Of a stretch of 64,000 nucleotides of DNA, positions 22,755 through 34,591 are shown in pieces. Source of the DNA: Mallotus nudiflorus (taxonomy: Eukaryota; Streptophyta; Magnoliopsida; Malpighiales; Euphorbiaceae). Position numbers and translations under genes: made by a program. Position 1 is the stretch's first letter; each line of letters begins with the position of its first letter. The notes under the pieces are model-generated. The model was not told where the DNA came from. It did not search any database and saw only the letters and a program-made list of their open reading frames with translations. The stretch is taken from the NCBI GenBank assembly GCA_947683625.1, contig CANTUR010000529.1:1116001-1180000 (forward strand), read 5' to 3'.

Positions 22755-25571
22755 GTGGCAGGTATTGTTTTTGTTTGTTACCTGGATGCATGGGTTCTGT
22801 TTGATCCGGGTGCCACACATTCATTTGTTTCTCCTGTTTTTGCTTTCAAGTCTTATTGGCAAGCTTCAAGGATGGCTTTTCCTTTGTCTGTTGCCACTCC
22901 TCTGAGCGATTCCTTGGACACCGATATTATTCTTTTTGGTTGTCCAATTTTTATAGGAGATAGAGAATTACCCGCTGATTTGATCCTGTTGGATGTGATG
23001 GAGTTTGATGTTATCTGGGAATGGATTGGTTATCTCAACACTATGCTGTGGTAGATTGCAGGAATAAAGAAGTGACTTTCAGAATTCCTAATGAAAAAGA
23101 TTTTAAGTTTGTGGGTTATAGGAGTTCTGCACCTCAGAATCTTATTTCTGCTATTGCGGCTAGGAAGTTATTGAGGAAAGGATGTCAGGGATATTTGGCA
23201 TTAGTCAGGGATACTTCAGTGGAGAAGTTGTCAGTCACAGATGTTCCTATTGCCTGTGAGTTTCCTAATGTTTTTCCTGAGAAGTTGCCAGGTTTACCAC
23301 CTCATAGAGAGATTGAGTTCTGTATAGATGTGGTTCCAGGTATTACTCCTATATCTATGCCACCCTATAGAATGGCTCCTGCAGAGTTGAAAGAGTTGAA
23401 GGAACAGTTGCAAGAGTTATTGGATAAAGGTTTTATCAGACCTAGTATTTCTCCTTGGGGTGCACTAGTCTTGTTTGTGAAGAAAAAGGATGGTACCCTG
23501 AGACTATGCATTGACTACAGAGAGCTTAACAAGGTGACAGTAAAGAACAAGTATCCTCTCCCGAGGATAGATGACTTGTTTGATCAGCTACAGGGTGCAC
23601 AGTTCTTTTCCAAGATTGATCTGAGGTCGGGTTATCATCAATTGCGGATTAGTGAAGCCGATGTTCCTAAAACGGCATTCCGCACTCGATATGGCCATTA
23701 TGAGTTTCTGGTGATGTCTTTTGGTTTGACCAATGCACTAGCAGCTTTTATGGACCTGATGAACAGGGTATTCAGACCATATATGGATCAGTTTGTGGTA
23801 GTCTTCATCGATGATATACTGGTTTATTCAAGGAGTATGGAGGAGCATGTATATCACTTGAGGACTGTACTACAGACACTGAGAGATCATCAGCTTTATA
23901 CTAAATTCTCGAAGTGACTTTTGGATGGAGAGTGTTTCTTTTCTTGGAAACGTGGTGTCTAAAGAAGGTATCCAGGTTGATCCACATAAGATTGAAGTAG
24001 TGTTTGAATGGCCTAGACCGACTTCTGTTACAGAGATTCGGAGTTTTCTAGGTTTAGCAGGGTATTATAGGCGGTTTGTGTAAGATTTTTCTAGAATTAC
24101 AGCCCTTATGACTCGCTTGACTCAGAAGAATGTTAGATTCGAGTGGTCAGAAGCTTATGAGAATAGCTTCCAGTTGTTGAAGGAGAAATTGACCACAACA
24201 CCAGTGTTAGCTTTGCCTAATAGAGTGGAGAAGTTCACAGTTTATTGTGATGCCTCTAGAGTTGGCCTTAGTTGTGTGTTGATGTAGAATGGAAGGGTGA
24301 TAGCCTATGCTTCAAGGAAGTTAAAGAAGAATGAGCAGAACTATCCTACACATGACCTTGAGATGGCTGAAGTGATCTTTGCTCTCAAGATTTGAAGACA
24401 TTATCTGTACGGGGTGACTTGTGAGATATTTACTGATCACAAGAGCCTTAAGTATATTTTTCAGCAGAGAGATCTGAATCTGAGGCAGAGGAGATGGTTG
24501 GAATTATTAAAGGATTATGACTATGGTAGGTTTACCTTGTTCTAAGAATGGACACGATTCCATCTGGGTGATTGTAGACAGGTTGACCAAGTCTGCACAT
24601 TTCTTACCTGTGAAAGCCACTTATTCTGTAGCTAGATTGGCAAAGCTGTACATGAAGCATATTATGTGCCTTCAGCTGTACATGAAGCACATTTCTTACC
24701 AAGTCTGTCCATTATGTCAGACAGAGGTTCAGTGTTTACCTCTCATTTTTGGCAGAAGTTGCAGGAAGCGATGGGCACTAAGTTGGACTTCAGTACCGCT
24801 TTTCATCCTCAGACAGATGATCAGTCTAAGAGAATGATCCAGACACTGGAAGATATGTTGAGGATGTGTGTCCTGGATTTGGGAGGTAGCTAGGATGATC
24901 ATTTGCCACTCGTAGAGTTTGCATATAATAACAGCTACCATAGTAGTATTGGCATGGCACCATATGAGGCGTTATATGGGAGGAAGTGTAGATCCCCTCT
25001 GAGTTGGGATGAGATTGGTGAGAGAGCTTTGACTGGACCTGAGATGGTTCAGGATGCTATAGAGAAAGTTGCTGTGATTAAGCGCAGATTAGAGACCGCA
25101 GTTAGCAGGCAGAAGAGCTTTGCGGATTCTAGGCGCAGAGATGTGGAGTTTCAGGTTGGAGATTTTATTTTTCTGAAGGTATCTCTGATGAAGGGTGTTA
25201 TGAGATTTGGCAGGAAGGGTAAGTTGGCACCGAGATATATCAGACCGTTTGAGATTTTGGAGAGAGTTGGCACTGTTGCATATCGGTTGGCTTTGCCCCC
25301 GAGTATGTCACAGGTGCATCCAGTATTTCATATCTCGATGTTGAGGAAGTATGTCTCAAACCCTTCACACGTGTTACAGCCCGACAGTGTAGAAGTGAGT
25401 GAAGATTTGACGTTCGTGGAAGAACCTGTGGTGATCATGGACTATCAAGTTCGATAGTTGCAGTCGAAGCAGATTCTGATGGTCAAGGTTCTGTGGCGTA
25501 GCAACAGAGTTAAGGAGTGGGAGACTGAAGCTGAGATGCGAGCTTCTTACACGTATCTCTTCCCTCCTTGA
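22755..25571 (+). pseudogene. TE-3 pol: protease, RT, RNase H, truncated integrase, chromodomain-like tail
   Basis: Protease Asp in F-D-P-G at 22803-22805. A one-base loss near 23013 shifts the frame, and RT continues in the stretch from 23021 with FIDD aspartates at 23810-23815. A two-base loss near 23917 breaks it before RNase H. About 600 bp are deleted at 24515-24530 relative to TE-2, removing the RNase H-integrase tether, the HHCC zinc-binding domain and the first catalytic Asp. The second Asp is at 24720-24722, and Lys (24828-24830) replaces the catalytic Glu. The C-terminal stretch (24903-25571) shows FAYNNSYHSSIGMAPYEALY, a GPY/F-like region and a chromodomain-like end (VFHISMLRKYV, then MVKVLWRSN). 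Two TAG codons lie inside it, at about 24891 and 25455. The natural stop is TGA 25569-25571. Confidence 0.93.
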
Positions 25572-25615
25572 TCTTGTGATCATTTTCTTTCTGGAATTCG
25601 AGGACGAATTCTTGT

Positions 25616-25628
25616 AAGGAGGGAAGAT
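25616..25628 (+). other. TE-3 polypurine tract
   Basis: AAGGAGGGAAGAT immediately before the 3' LTR; the plus-strand primer site. The same tract precedes the TE-2 3' LTR. Confidence 0.93.
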
Positions 25629-28600
25629 TGTAATATCCCGTGTTTTTAAAATATTTTAATACTGCATTGGGATATGCAGTGTTAATAATTTTTATATATA
25701 TTTATGATATTTTCATAAGTGTTATTTAATTAAAATTTATTTTTATTTATTTTATGTTATTTTAAGCACTTTACGTAAAATTTTCCTAGGACTTGCATTT
25801 CCGGGGAAATTGACACGTAAATTATTTATTATTAATTATTTTAAATAGATTTCCATATTTGAATGAACTCATATGTACTTTTAAAGTACTAAATAACGTA
25901 TATATGTGTATTTATTTATTTAACTAGGGTTTAATTAATTACCCTAATATTTATTTTATTTTATTTTATTATTTATTAATTAGTTTTAATATTATTTAAT
26001 TAATTGTTTTTAGTGTATAAATTATTTAATATATTAAATTATATGTGTGTGGTGTATATTTAATGTGTGTGAGTTTATATTATTTTAATATATAGTGTAA
26101 AAGTATATATATATATACATATACATATAATATTTAAACAAAAAAATAAAGTTTGAGTTATTTACGGTTGTGCCATCGCCTACTTCTTCTTCTTCTTCCC
26201 CGATCACCTCCTCGCCGTTCCATCATCTGCCATCCTGTTTTCCCACCGTCGGTGTGCCTCCCGACATGCCACCTCCTTCCCCAGCCTTCCCCACCGCCAG
26301 CAGCTCCCTATTCCGTCATGGTTTGGCCGAAATAAGCTCGGGAAGCCGAAACTTGAGCCACCGTCATTCACAGCATTTTCGGCCACCATTTTCGACACCG
26401 TCAGTCTCTTTCTTCTCCTTGAGCTATAGTGAGTGTGATTCCAAGCTTTGTTTCACTTTAAATGATCTATATTTGCTTAGGTTTTCATTTTTGCAATTCA
26501 GCCATTTTAGGGTTCTTAATTTTTTTGAACTTTGAATTGATTGATTCATGAAAAATTCCTTCACAAATGTTGTTCCACTTAGCTTAATTTACATGTGTGA
26601 ATTTTTGTAGAATTTTTGGAAATTATTTTGATTTTTGGGTATTTTTGAATATTTTAGTATTATTTTCTAATTTTCAAAAATTAATTAATTAAATAATGAA
26701 ATTGCGTTTTATGATAAATATAGGTTTTGAAATGAATTATAGAAATTTATTTGGAATTTTTTTGAATTTCTATGTATTTATTTTGAATTTAATTAGTTTA
26801 TGTAATTTTGGAAAAATAGGGTTAATTGTGTTTTTAATTGAAATTAATTAGTTAATTGAGTTTAATTATTGATATTATTGATAAATATGTTGAGAAAATT
26901 AATTTTTAGCAATTATATTATTTTTGGTGAATTTTTGGAGTAATTTTAGTATATTTATATATATAGGGGTATTTTGGTAATTTTACCCTAAATTGGCTAA
27001 AAATGTAATTAAATTGGTTTTAATAGTTATTTAAGGTATAAAAATGATTTCTACAAATTATTTAGTATTTTTAAATAATTAAACCTATTTTTCGTAAATT
27101 ATTTTCAAATTATATATATAATATACGATTTTTCTAAATAAATGAGTTTTGTCGGTTTTTAATGTGTTTTAGGGTTAATTATGTAATTTCTACTTATAAA
27201 ATGTATTTCTATGATATAAGTGTATTTTTGGTATTTCTATATTATTTTGTGAATTGTGGACCCCGATCGGTAAACTGTAGTTTGGAGTCCGACCGAGGGG
27301 TTATGGTTGTGTTTTCTGTTTATTTTTGAAGTGTGTTCTTTGCAGGGTCGGCTCTACTCTTTGAGTAGAGAGATGTCCATTTTACAGGGGAGGTTCTGTC
27401 GAATTTTTGGTAGAATTCTCGTAAAACGTGATGTCCGGTCGAACCCTAATTCTGATTCTGTGTCTAATATTCTAGATCGAGTTTCTAGCATTTTCTATTA
27501 GGTTTATTCTGATGTCTATTATTTTGTTTGTTTAGTTGTGCCGAGACCGAGGCCTAGTGGACCAGGCCCATCGGACCCATCTCGAGGAGCACACTAAGTG
27601 TGAGTTACTATTCTATATATATACGCTTTAGGGTGTATGATTTAAAAATGTATGTTTTATTTTGATTAAATATGCATAAATAACTCAATTAGTATTGAAG
27701 TTTATTTTTAGTTTATTTTTGGTTTATTTTTAGTATATTGTAAATTATATGCATGCTTATTTAAACATTTATATTTAAAATGTTTTAAATATATATTGAG
27801 TTAATTTTACAATTATATTAGATTTATTTGACGTATATATACTCAAAATATACCTGGTTTACTTTTGGTATATTTCTAGTATATATATGGTTATTGTTGC
27901 TATTATATTTAAATTCATGCATCATTTACTTTTATGAATGTTTGCTTTATATTTTAATGAAGGATATCAATAGAACGTGCTATCTAGTGGGCAGCACTAG
28001 GACCGAGTACGTACTGGTACGCTTATAGCATTTAGGCTATATTACTAACCTATTTGAGGATATTGATTGGATTTGATTATTTGATGTGTGAGAAAGGATT
28101 TGGGAGTGTGATTGCTGGAGGTCGGTTGACCAAGTGTCTCGGGGTCAATCATACTAACACTCAGACTGCTAAAGCTCGGTTGACTTAGTGTCTCGGGGCC
28201 AGTCTACTGTCTAAATGGAATAAGTGAATATATTTTGAATAAGTGAGCCTGTATGGCTAGAGTGTTGTCTAACACTGTTTTGAGGTTGCGATTTTCTAGG
28301 GTTATGTTTGATCCTTCATAACCAGTGGTTTTCAAACAAAATATATAAAAATAATTTTATTGCATCTGTGTGTAGTTACTTGTATACATACATATTACAT
28401 ATATATTGTTGACTGTATGTGTTGTCATTTAGTATGCATGTATATATATTATAGTAATTCACTTAGTGAGGTCTGACTCCCCTCCGTTGACTATTTTTTT
28501 AGGAGAGTCATCGTTTTCAGACCTCAGTAGCAGGCCTGTACGCTGGATTTCTTCCGCCCGGGCTTCTTTATATAAACTGCTCACTTGAGTTTTATTTTTA

Positions 28601-28921
28601 TAATCTAGACACTGCAGTAGTTGTAAATAAATTATGGGTTTTATGTATTATATTTGTGCGAGTTATGTATTTTAAGAATTTAAACTGAAACTTGTATTAA
28701 AGGATTTATTTATATATGAGATGAGAATTCGATTTAATTTCGTTTGACGAAAATATTATTTTGATATTTATGATTTTATTTTGCTGTATAATATTTTATT
28801 TAATTGTGTTGTTATTATTACTATTGCATGTTTATTTTATTTTAGGCTTGCTACGAGTTCTGAATTCGAAAGAATTCCCGTTCCCTAGCGCCGGTCATGG
28901 CCCCTGTTTTGGGTCATGACA
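25629..28921 (+). repeat. TE-3 3' LTR (3293 bp)
   Basis: Same landmarks as the 5' LTR, including the twin stem-loop module (28106-28205), palindrome (about 27354-27372) and nested hairpin (about 27536-27596). It has a shorter (TA)n tract (26105-26117). It ends GGTCATGACA, then target TCTAG and 68 bp of TE-2 integrase. Confidence 0.96.
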
Positions 28922-28926
28922 TCTAG

Positions 28927-28994
28927 GTAGGAGACTTTATTTTTCTGACAGTGTCTCCGATGAAGGGAGTTATGAGATTTGGCAGGAAGGGTAA
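28927..28994 (+). pseudogene. TE-2 integrase fragment between TE-3 and a solo LTR
   Basis: A 68-bp piece of the post-catalytic integrase region (GDFIFLTVSPMKGVMRFGRKG) that follows on from 17904 once TE-3 is ignored. It ends at the GGTAA target site of the next insertion. Confidence 0.92.
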
Positions 28995-31759
28995 TGTCAC
29001 GACCTAAAACAGGGGCCATGACCGGCGCTAGGGAACGGGAATTCTTTCGAATCCGGAACCCGTAGCAAGCCTTAAAAAAAATAAAACTTGCATTAATAAT
29101 AATATAAATAATAAATTTTGCAGCGGAAATAATATCATAAATAATTAAATAATAATCCACCACGGGATTTAAATCAACAACTCATCTCATATATATAAAT
29201 AAACTTTTAATACAAATCCAATTCAAATATTTGAAGTACATAACTCACACAAACATAATACATATCCCTTTAACAATTTTTACAACTATTGTAGTGTCTA
29301 GATCATAAAATAAAACTCAGATAAGTAGTTTACATAATGAAGCCGGAGCAGAAGAAATCTGGTGTGCGGGTCTGCTACTGAGGTCTGAAGAAGATGACTC
29401 TCCTAAAAAATAGTCAACGGAGGGGAGTCAGACCTCACTGAGTGAATTGTTATAATATATATACATGCATACTATATGACAATGCACACAATCAATCATA
29501 TATATAATAAATATATATACAGGCAATTACACACAGATGCAGCAAAATTATTTTTATATATTTTCTGAAAATCACTATTTATGAAGGATCAAATAGAACC
29601 CTAGAAAATCGCAACCTCAAACAGTGTTAAACAACACTCTAGCCATATAGGCTCACTTAGTCCAAATAAATTCACTTGTTCCATTTGGACAGTAGACTGG
29701 CCCCGAGACATTAGGTCAACCGAGCTCTTGCAGTCTGACTGTCAGTGTGATTGGCCCCAAGACACTTGGTCAACCGAGCTTCAGCAATCACACTCCCAAA
29801 TCATATCACACATCAAATCAAATCCAATCAATCCAATTATAATCCACAAATAGGTTAGTATTATAGCCTAAATGCTATCAGCGTAGTAGTACATACTCGA
29901 TCCTAGTGCTGCCCACTAGGTAGCACGTTCTATTGATATCCTTCATTTATTATATAAAACATACATTCATAAATAAATGATGCATATAATTGAATAAAAT
30001 CTCAACATAAACCATATATATACTAGAAATATACCAAAAATAAACAAGGTATATTCTGAGTATATATACGTCAAATAAATTCAATTAAATTACAAAATAA
30101 ACTAGAAATATATTCAAAAACATTTTAAGCATAATTCATTAATAAAACATGCATATAGTTTAAAATATACCGAAAATAAACCAAAAATAAACTTAAATAC
30201 TAATTAAATCATTTATGTATATTTATCAAAATAAACCATACGTTTCTAAAACATGCACCCTAAAATACATATATATATAAAATAACAACTCACTGTTTAT
30301 TGCGCTCCTCGAGATGGATCTGACGAGTCTGGTCCACTAGGTCTCGGTCTCGACACAACTAAACAAACAAACGACCACAAAATATCAGAATAAATCTATC
30401 AGAATTCCAAAGACTCAATCTAGAATACTAGACACATAATTAAAATAGGAATTCGATCGGATATCACGTTTTACAAGAATTCTACAAAAAATCTAGCAGA
30501 ACCTCCCCTGTAAAACGGACATCTCTCTATTCAAAGAGTAGAGCCGGTCCTGTAAAGAAATACACTTCAAAAATAGACACAGAATTCACAATCAAAACCC
30601 CTCGGTCGGACTCCAAACTACATTTCATCGACCGAGGTCCACAATTCACAGAACACTACAGAAATACCAAAAATGCCCTTTAATAATAAAAATACATTTT
30701 ATCAATCCAAATTATGTAATTAACCCTAAAACACGTTAAAAACCGATAAAAACTCATTCATTTAGAAAAATTGTATATTATATATATAATTTGAAAATAA
30801 TTTACGAAAAATAGTTTTAATTAGTTAAAAATACTAAATAATTTGTAGAAATCATTTTTATACTCGAAATAACTATTAAAACCAATTTAATTACATTTTT
30901 AGCCAATTTAATGTAAAATTACCAAAATACCCCTATATATAAATTTACAAAAATAAATCCAAAAATTCACCAAAAATAATATAATTGCACAAAAATAATT
31001 TTTCTCAACATATATTTCAATAATATCAATAAATATACTTAATTAGCCAATTTATTTCAATTAAACACATAATTAACCTTATTTTTCAAAATTACATAAA
31101 CTTAATAAATTCCAAATAAATAAATAAAAATTCACAAAAATTACTAATAAATTTCTATAATTCATTTCAACACCTATAATTACCATAAAACACAATTTCA
31201 TAATTTAATTAATTAATTTTTGAAAATTAGAAAATAACAATAAAATAATAAAAAATCAAAATAAATTCCAAAAATTCTACAAAAATTACAGCATGTAGAT
31301 TAAGCTTCCAGGAACAAAGTTTGTGAAGGAAGTTTTCATGAATCAATCAAATTGGAGCTAAAAAAAATTTGAAACCCTAAATGGCTGAAATGAAGAAGTT
31401 GAAACCTAGGAAATCTAGACCATTTTAAGTGAAACAAAGCTTGGAATCACACTTGTCGGAGCTCAAGGAGAAGATAGAAACTGGTGGAATCGAATTTGGT
31501 GGCCGAAATCGGCTTGAACGGCGATGAGATGAAATTCGGCCTCTACTTGATTTTTCAGCCAAAACACACCGGAAATGGGTGCTTCAGGCATTGGGAATGG
31601 CTGGCAAGGGAGGAGGAAGGCTGAGGGGCACAATGAAAGCAAGAAATAGAGGTCACAGTGGCTGGAAATGGAAGAAAACTTATTAGGAAGAAGAAGATGC
31701 AGAAAATGGCAAAACTGTAAATATTGCAAACTTTTAGTTTTTTGATAAATAATAACGTA

Positions 31760-31811
<52 letters not shown>

Positions 31812-32258
31812 CATCTTATATTATAATAGTATATATATTCCCACACACAAATAATTCTCACCACACAAATATTTTATTATATTTAATAATTTATACACTT
31901 AAAATTAATTAATTAATATAAAAGCTAAATAATAAAATTAAGGAAATTAATTAAGCTCTAATTAATTTAAATAAATACACATATATACATTTTATTTAGC
32001 ACTTAAAAATTATATATGAGTTCATGTAAATTTGTAAAACTAGTCAAAATAATTAGTATTAAATAATTTACGTGTCAATTTCTCCGAAAATGAAATTCCC
32101 GAGAAAATTTTACATAAAGTACTTAAAATAATATGAAATAATTAAAATTAGCTTTAAACAAACAAAAAACTCATAAAATATCATAAATATATACAAAAAT
32201 TATTAACACTGCATATCCCGATGCAGTATAAAAATATTTAAAAACTCAAGATATTACA
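28995..32258 (-). mobile_element. Solo LTR in TE-2 integrase
   Basis: 3264 bp, termini TGTCACGACC and GATATTACA, with perfect GGTAA duplication (28990-28994, 32259-32263). It contains the twin module (29694-29793), the palindrome (about 30526-30545) and a (TA)n tract (31766-31808). It lies in opposite orientation to the TE-3 3' LTR with only 73 bp between them. Confidence 0.96.
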
Positions 32259-32263
32259 GGTAA

Positions 32264-32618
32264 GCTAGCACCGAGATGTATAGGATCGTTCGAGATTCTA
32301 GAGAGAGTTGGCACTGTTGCATATCGGTTGGCTTTTCATCCGAGTATGTCTCAAGTGCATCTGGTGTTTTATATCTCGAGGCTAAGGAAGTATGTTTTAG
32401 ACCCTTCACATGTGTTGCAGCCCGATAGTGTTGAAGTGAATGAAGACCTAACGTACATAGAAGAACTTGTTGCGATCATAGACTATCAAGTTCAACAGTT
32501 GCGTTCGAAGCAGATTCCGATGGTCAAGGTATTGTGGTGTAGCAATAGAGTAGAAGAGCATACCTGGGAGACTGAAGCTGAGATGTGAGCTTCTTACCCG
32601 TATCTCTTTCCTCCTTGA
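32264..32618 (+). pseudogene. TE-2 integrase C-terminus and chromodomain-like tail
   Basis: Continues directly from 28994 when the solo LTR is ignored. It shows SMSQVHLVFYISRLRKYV followed by a chromodomain-like segment (acidic stretch, then IPMVKVLWCSN and ETEAEM). Such a tail characterises chromovirus integrases and is thought to direct insertion to heterochromatin. A TGA at 32586-32588 stands where TE-3 has CGA. The natural stop aligned with TE-3 is at 32616-32618. Confidence 0.92.
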
Positions 32619-32661
32619 TTTTTGTGTATTCTTTTCTTCGAATTCGAGGACGAATTTTTAT

Positions 32662-32674
32662 AAGGAGGGAAGAC
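32662..32674 (+). other. TE-2 polypurine tract
   Basis: AAGGAGGGAAGAC directly before the 3' LTR, matching the TE-3 tract apart from its last base. Confidence 0.92.
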
Positions 32675-34591
32675 TATAATAACCGTAGATTTTAAATTAT
32701 TTTATTTTAAAATAGGATATGCAGTGTTAATAAATTTTAAAATAATATTTTATTATTTTATTATTTTGTGAATTGTTATTATTATTTTTACATTTAATTA
32801 AAATTTTCTACATAAATGTGTACTTTGAAGTTTATTATTTCAGACAATATTATTTTAATAATGCTTAGTTTATTGCATTAATATTTTAATATTGTTATTT
32901 TAATAAATTCCATTATTGACTTTTATTTTATGAGTTATATATATATATATGCATGTGAATATATAGGTGTGTGGTGTGTGAATATTGTACAATATAATAA
33001 TATATATTATAATAAATAGTTTATTGAAGTTATATTATATAGTTTTATGTATATATATATACAAAAATAAAAAAACCCTCCCCATTTATTTTCTCTCTCC
33101 CCGATCCTCACCACCCTCGTCGTCTACCATCCCATTCGCTGGCCGTCAGTGTGCCTCCTGCCCTTTCACCATCGACCACCTATTCCCCTGCTAGCTCTGC
33201 CGCCTTCCCTTCCTTCTCTAGCACCGGTAGCAGCTCCATAAGTCGTGAGAAGCCAAGATTTTGTTCTCCTCCGTTCAAGGTAATTCCGGCCACCAAATCG
33301 GACGTTTTCGGTGCCGTTGAACTCCTGGAGCTTTGAGGAGGAGGAATCTAAGCTCCTTTTCAACTTGAAATCATGTTTTGGTAGGGTGTTTTGCTCATTT
33401 TCAATTTCGGCCATTTTTGGATTTTTGATTTTTTTCGAGAATTCTTGCTTGATTCATGAAAAACCCCTTCACAAAAGTTGTTCCCCTTAGCTCAATATAC
33501 ATCCTTGAATTTTTGTGTGATTTTTGGGAATTATTTTGAATTTTGTGAGTTTTTGAATATTTTATTATTTTCGTAAATTAATTATATAAATTATGAAATT
33601 GTGATTTTTAGTGTTATTGGTGGTTAATATTAATTTCAGAATTTAGTTTATAATTTTTGTGAATTTTGTGTAATTTTTATAATTATTTTTAGTTTATGTC
33701 AATTTTGAAAATATAGGTTATATATATATTTTGTTAGAAATTATTGGTTAATTATATGTTTTTGTTGATATTATGGAGATATATGTTGAGAAAATAATTT
33801 TTGTGTATTTATATAATTTTTATTGAATTTTTGAGTATTATTAGTATTTTATGTGTATTTTTAAATATTAGGGCTAATTTGGTAGTAATTTTAGTTAAAT
33901 ATTAAGTTTAATTGGTTTTAATATTATTTGAGGTATAAAAATGATTTTTACAAATTATTTACTAATTTTAACTAATTAATACTAATTTTTGAAAATTATT
34001 TTCAAATAATATATAATATACTATTTTTGTAAATAAATGGATTTTTAGTAATTTTTAATATATGTTTGGATTAATTAAGTAATTTGGATTTATAAAATGA
34101 ATTTTTATAAATATTTGTGAAATTATCAGGAAAATGGATTTTTAATAATATTATATTATTAATTAAGGTTTTTAAGTAATTATTAGGAAAATAATTATTT
34201 TTTGTGTTTTAATGCTTAATATGTTATATTTGGATAGTTGGAAGGCATTTATGGTATTTATTGATTTTAATATATTTTATTATGTTATTTGAATTTTTGG
34301 TGAATTGTGGATCTTGGTTGGGGATTTTAGTAGTTCGGGATCCCAACTGAGGGTTGTGAGAATTTTTGTATTTGATGTGTATTTTTCTTGTAGGACCGGC
34401 TCTACTTTTTAGTAAAGAGATGTCTGTTTTACAAAGGAGATTTTGTCAAATTTTTAGTAGAATTCTCGTAAAATGTGACATCGGGTCTAATTCCTATTCT
34501 GTGTCTGTTTGTGTTTAGAATTCTAGATTGAGTCTCTAGAAGCCTAAGTTAAAGTTGTTCTAATTCATGATCGTTTTTATTGTTTAGTTGC

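Larger units (their letters stand above)
17905..28921 (+). mobile_element. TE-3: structurally complete Ty3/gypsy element, both LTRs present
   Basis: 5' LTR 17905-21211, internal region 21212-25628, 3' LTR 25629-28921, about 11.0 kb in total. Target duplication TCCAG (17900-17904) and TCTAG (28922-28926) with one mismatch; the flanks are TE-2 integrase on both sides. The LTRs differ by roughly 5% over the first 190 bp by eye, so it is not a fresh insertion. Gag and pol have stops, frameshifts and a deletion, so it is non-autonomous. Confidence 0.96.
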
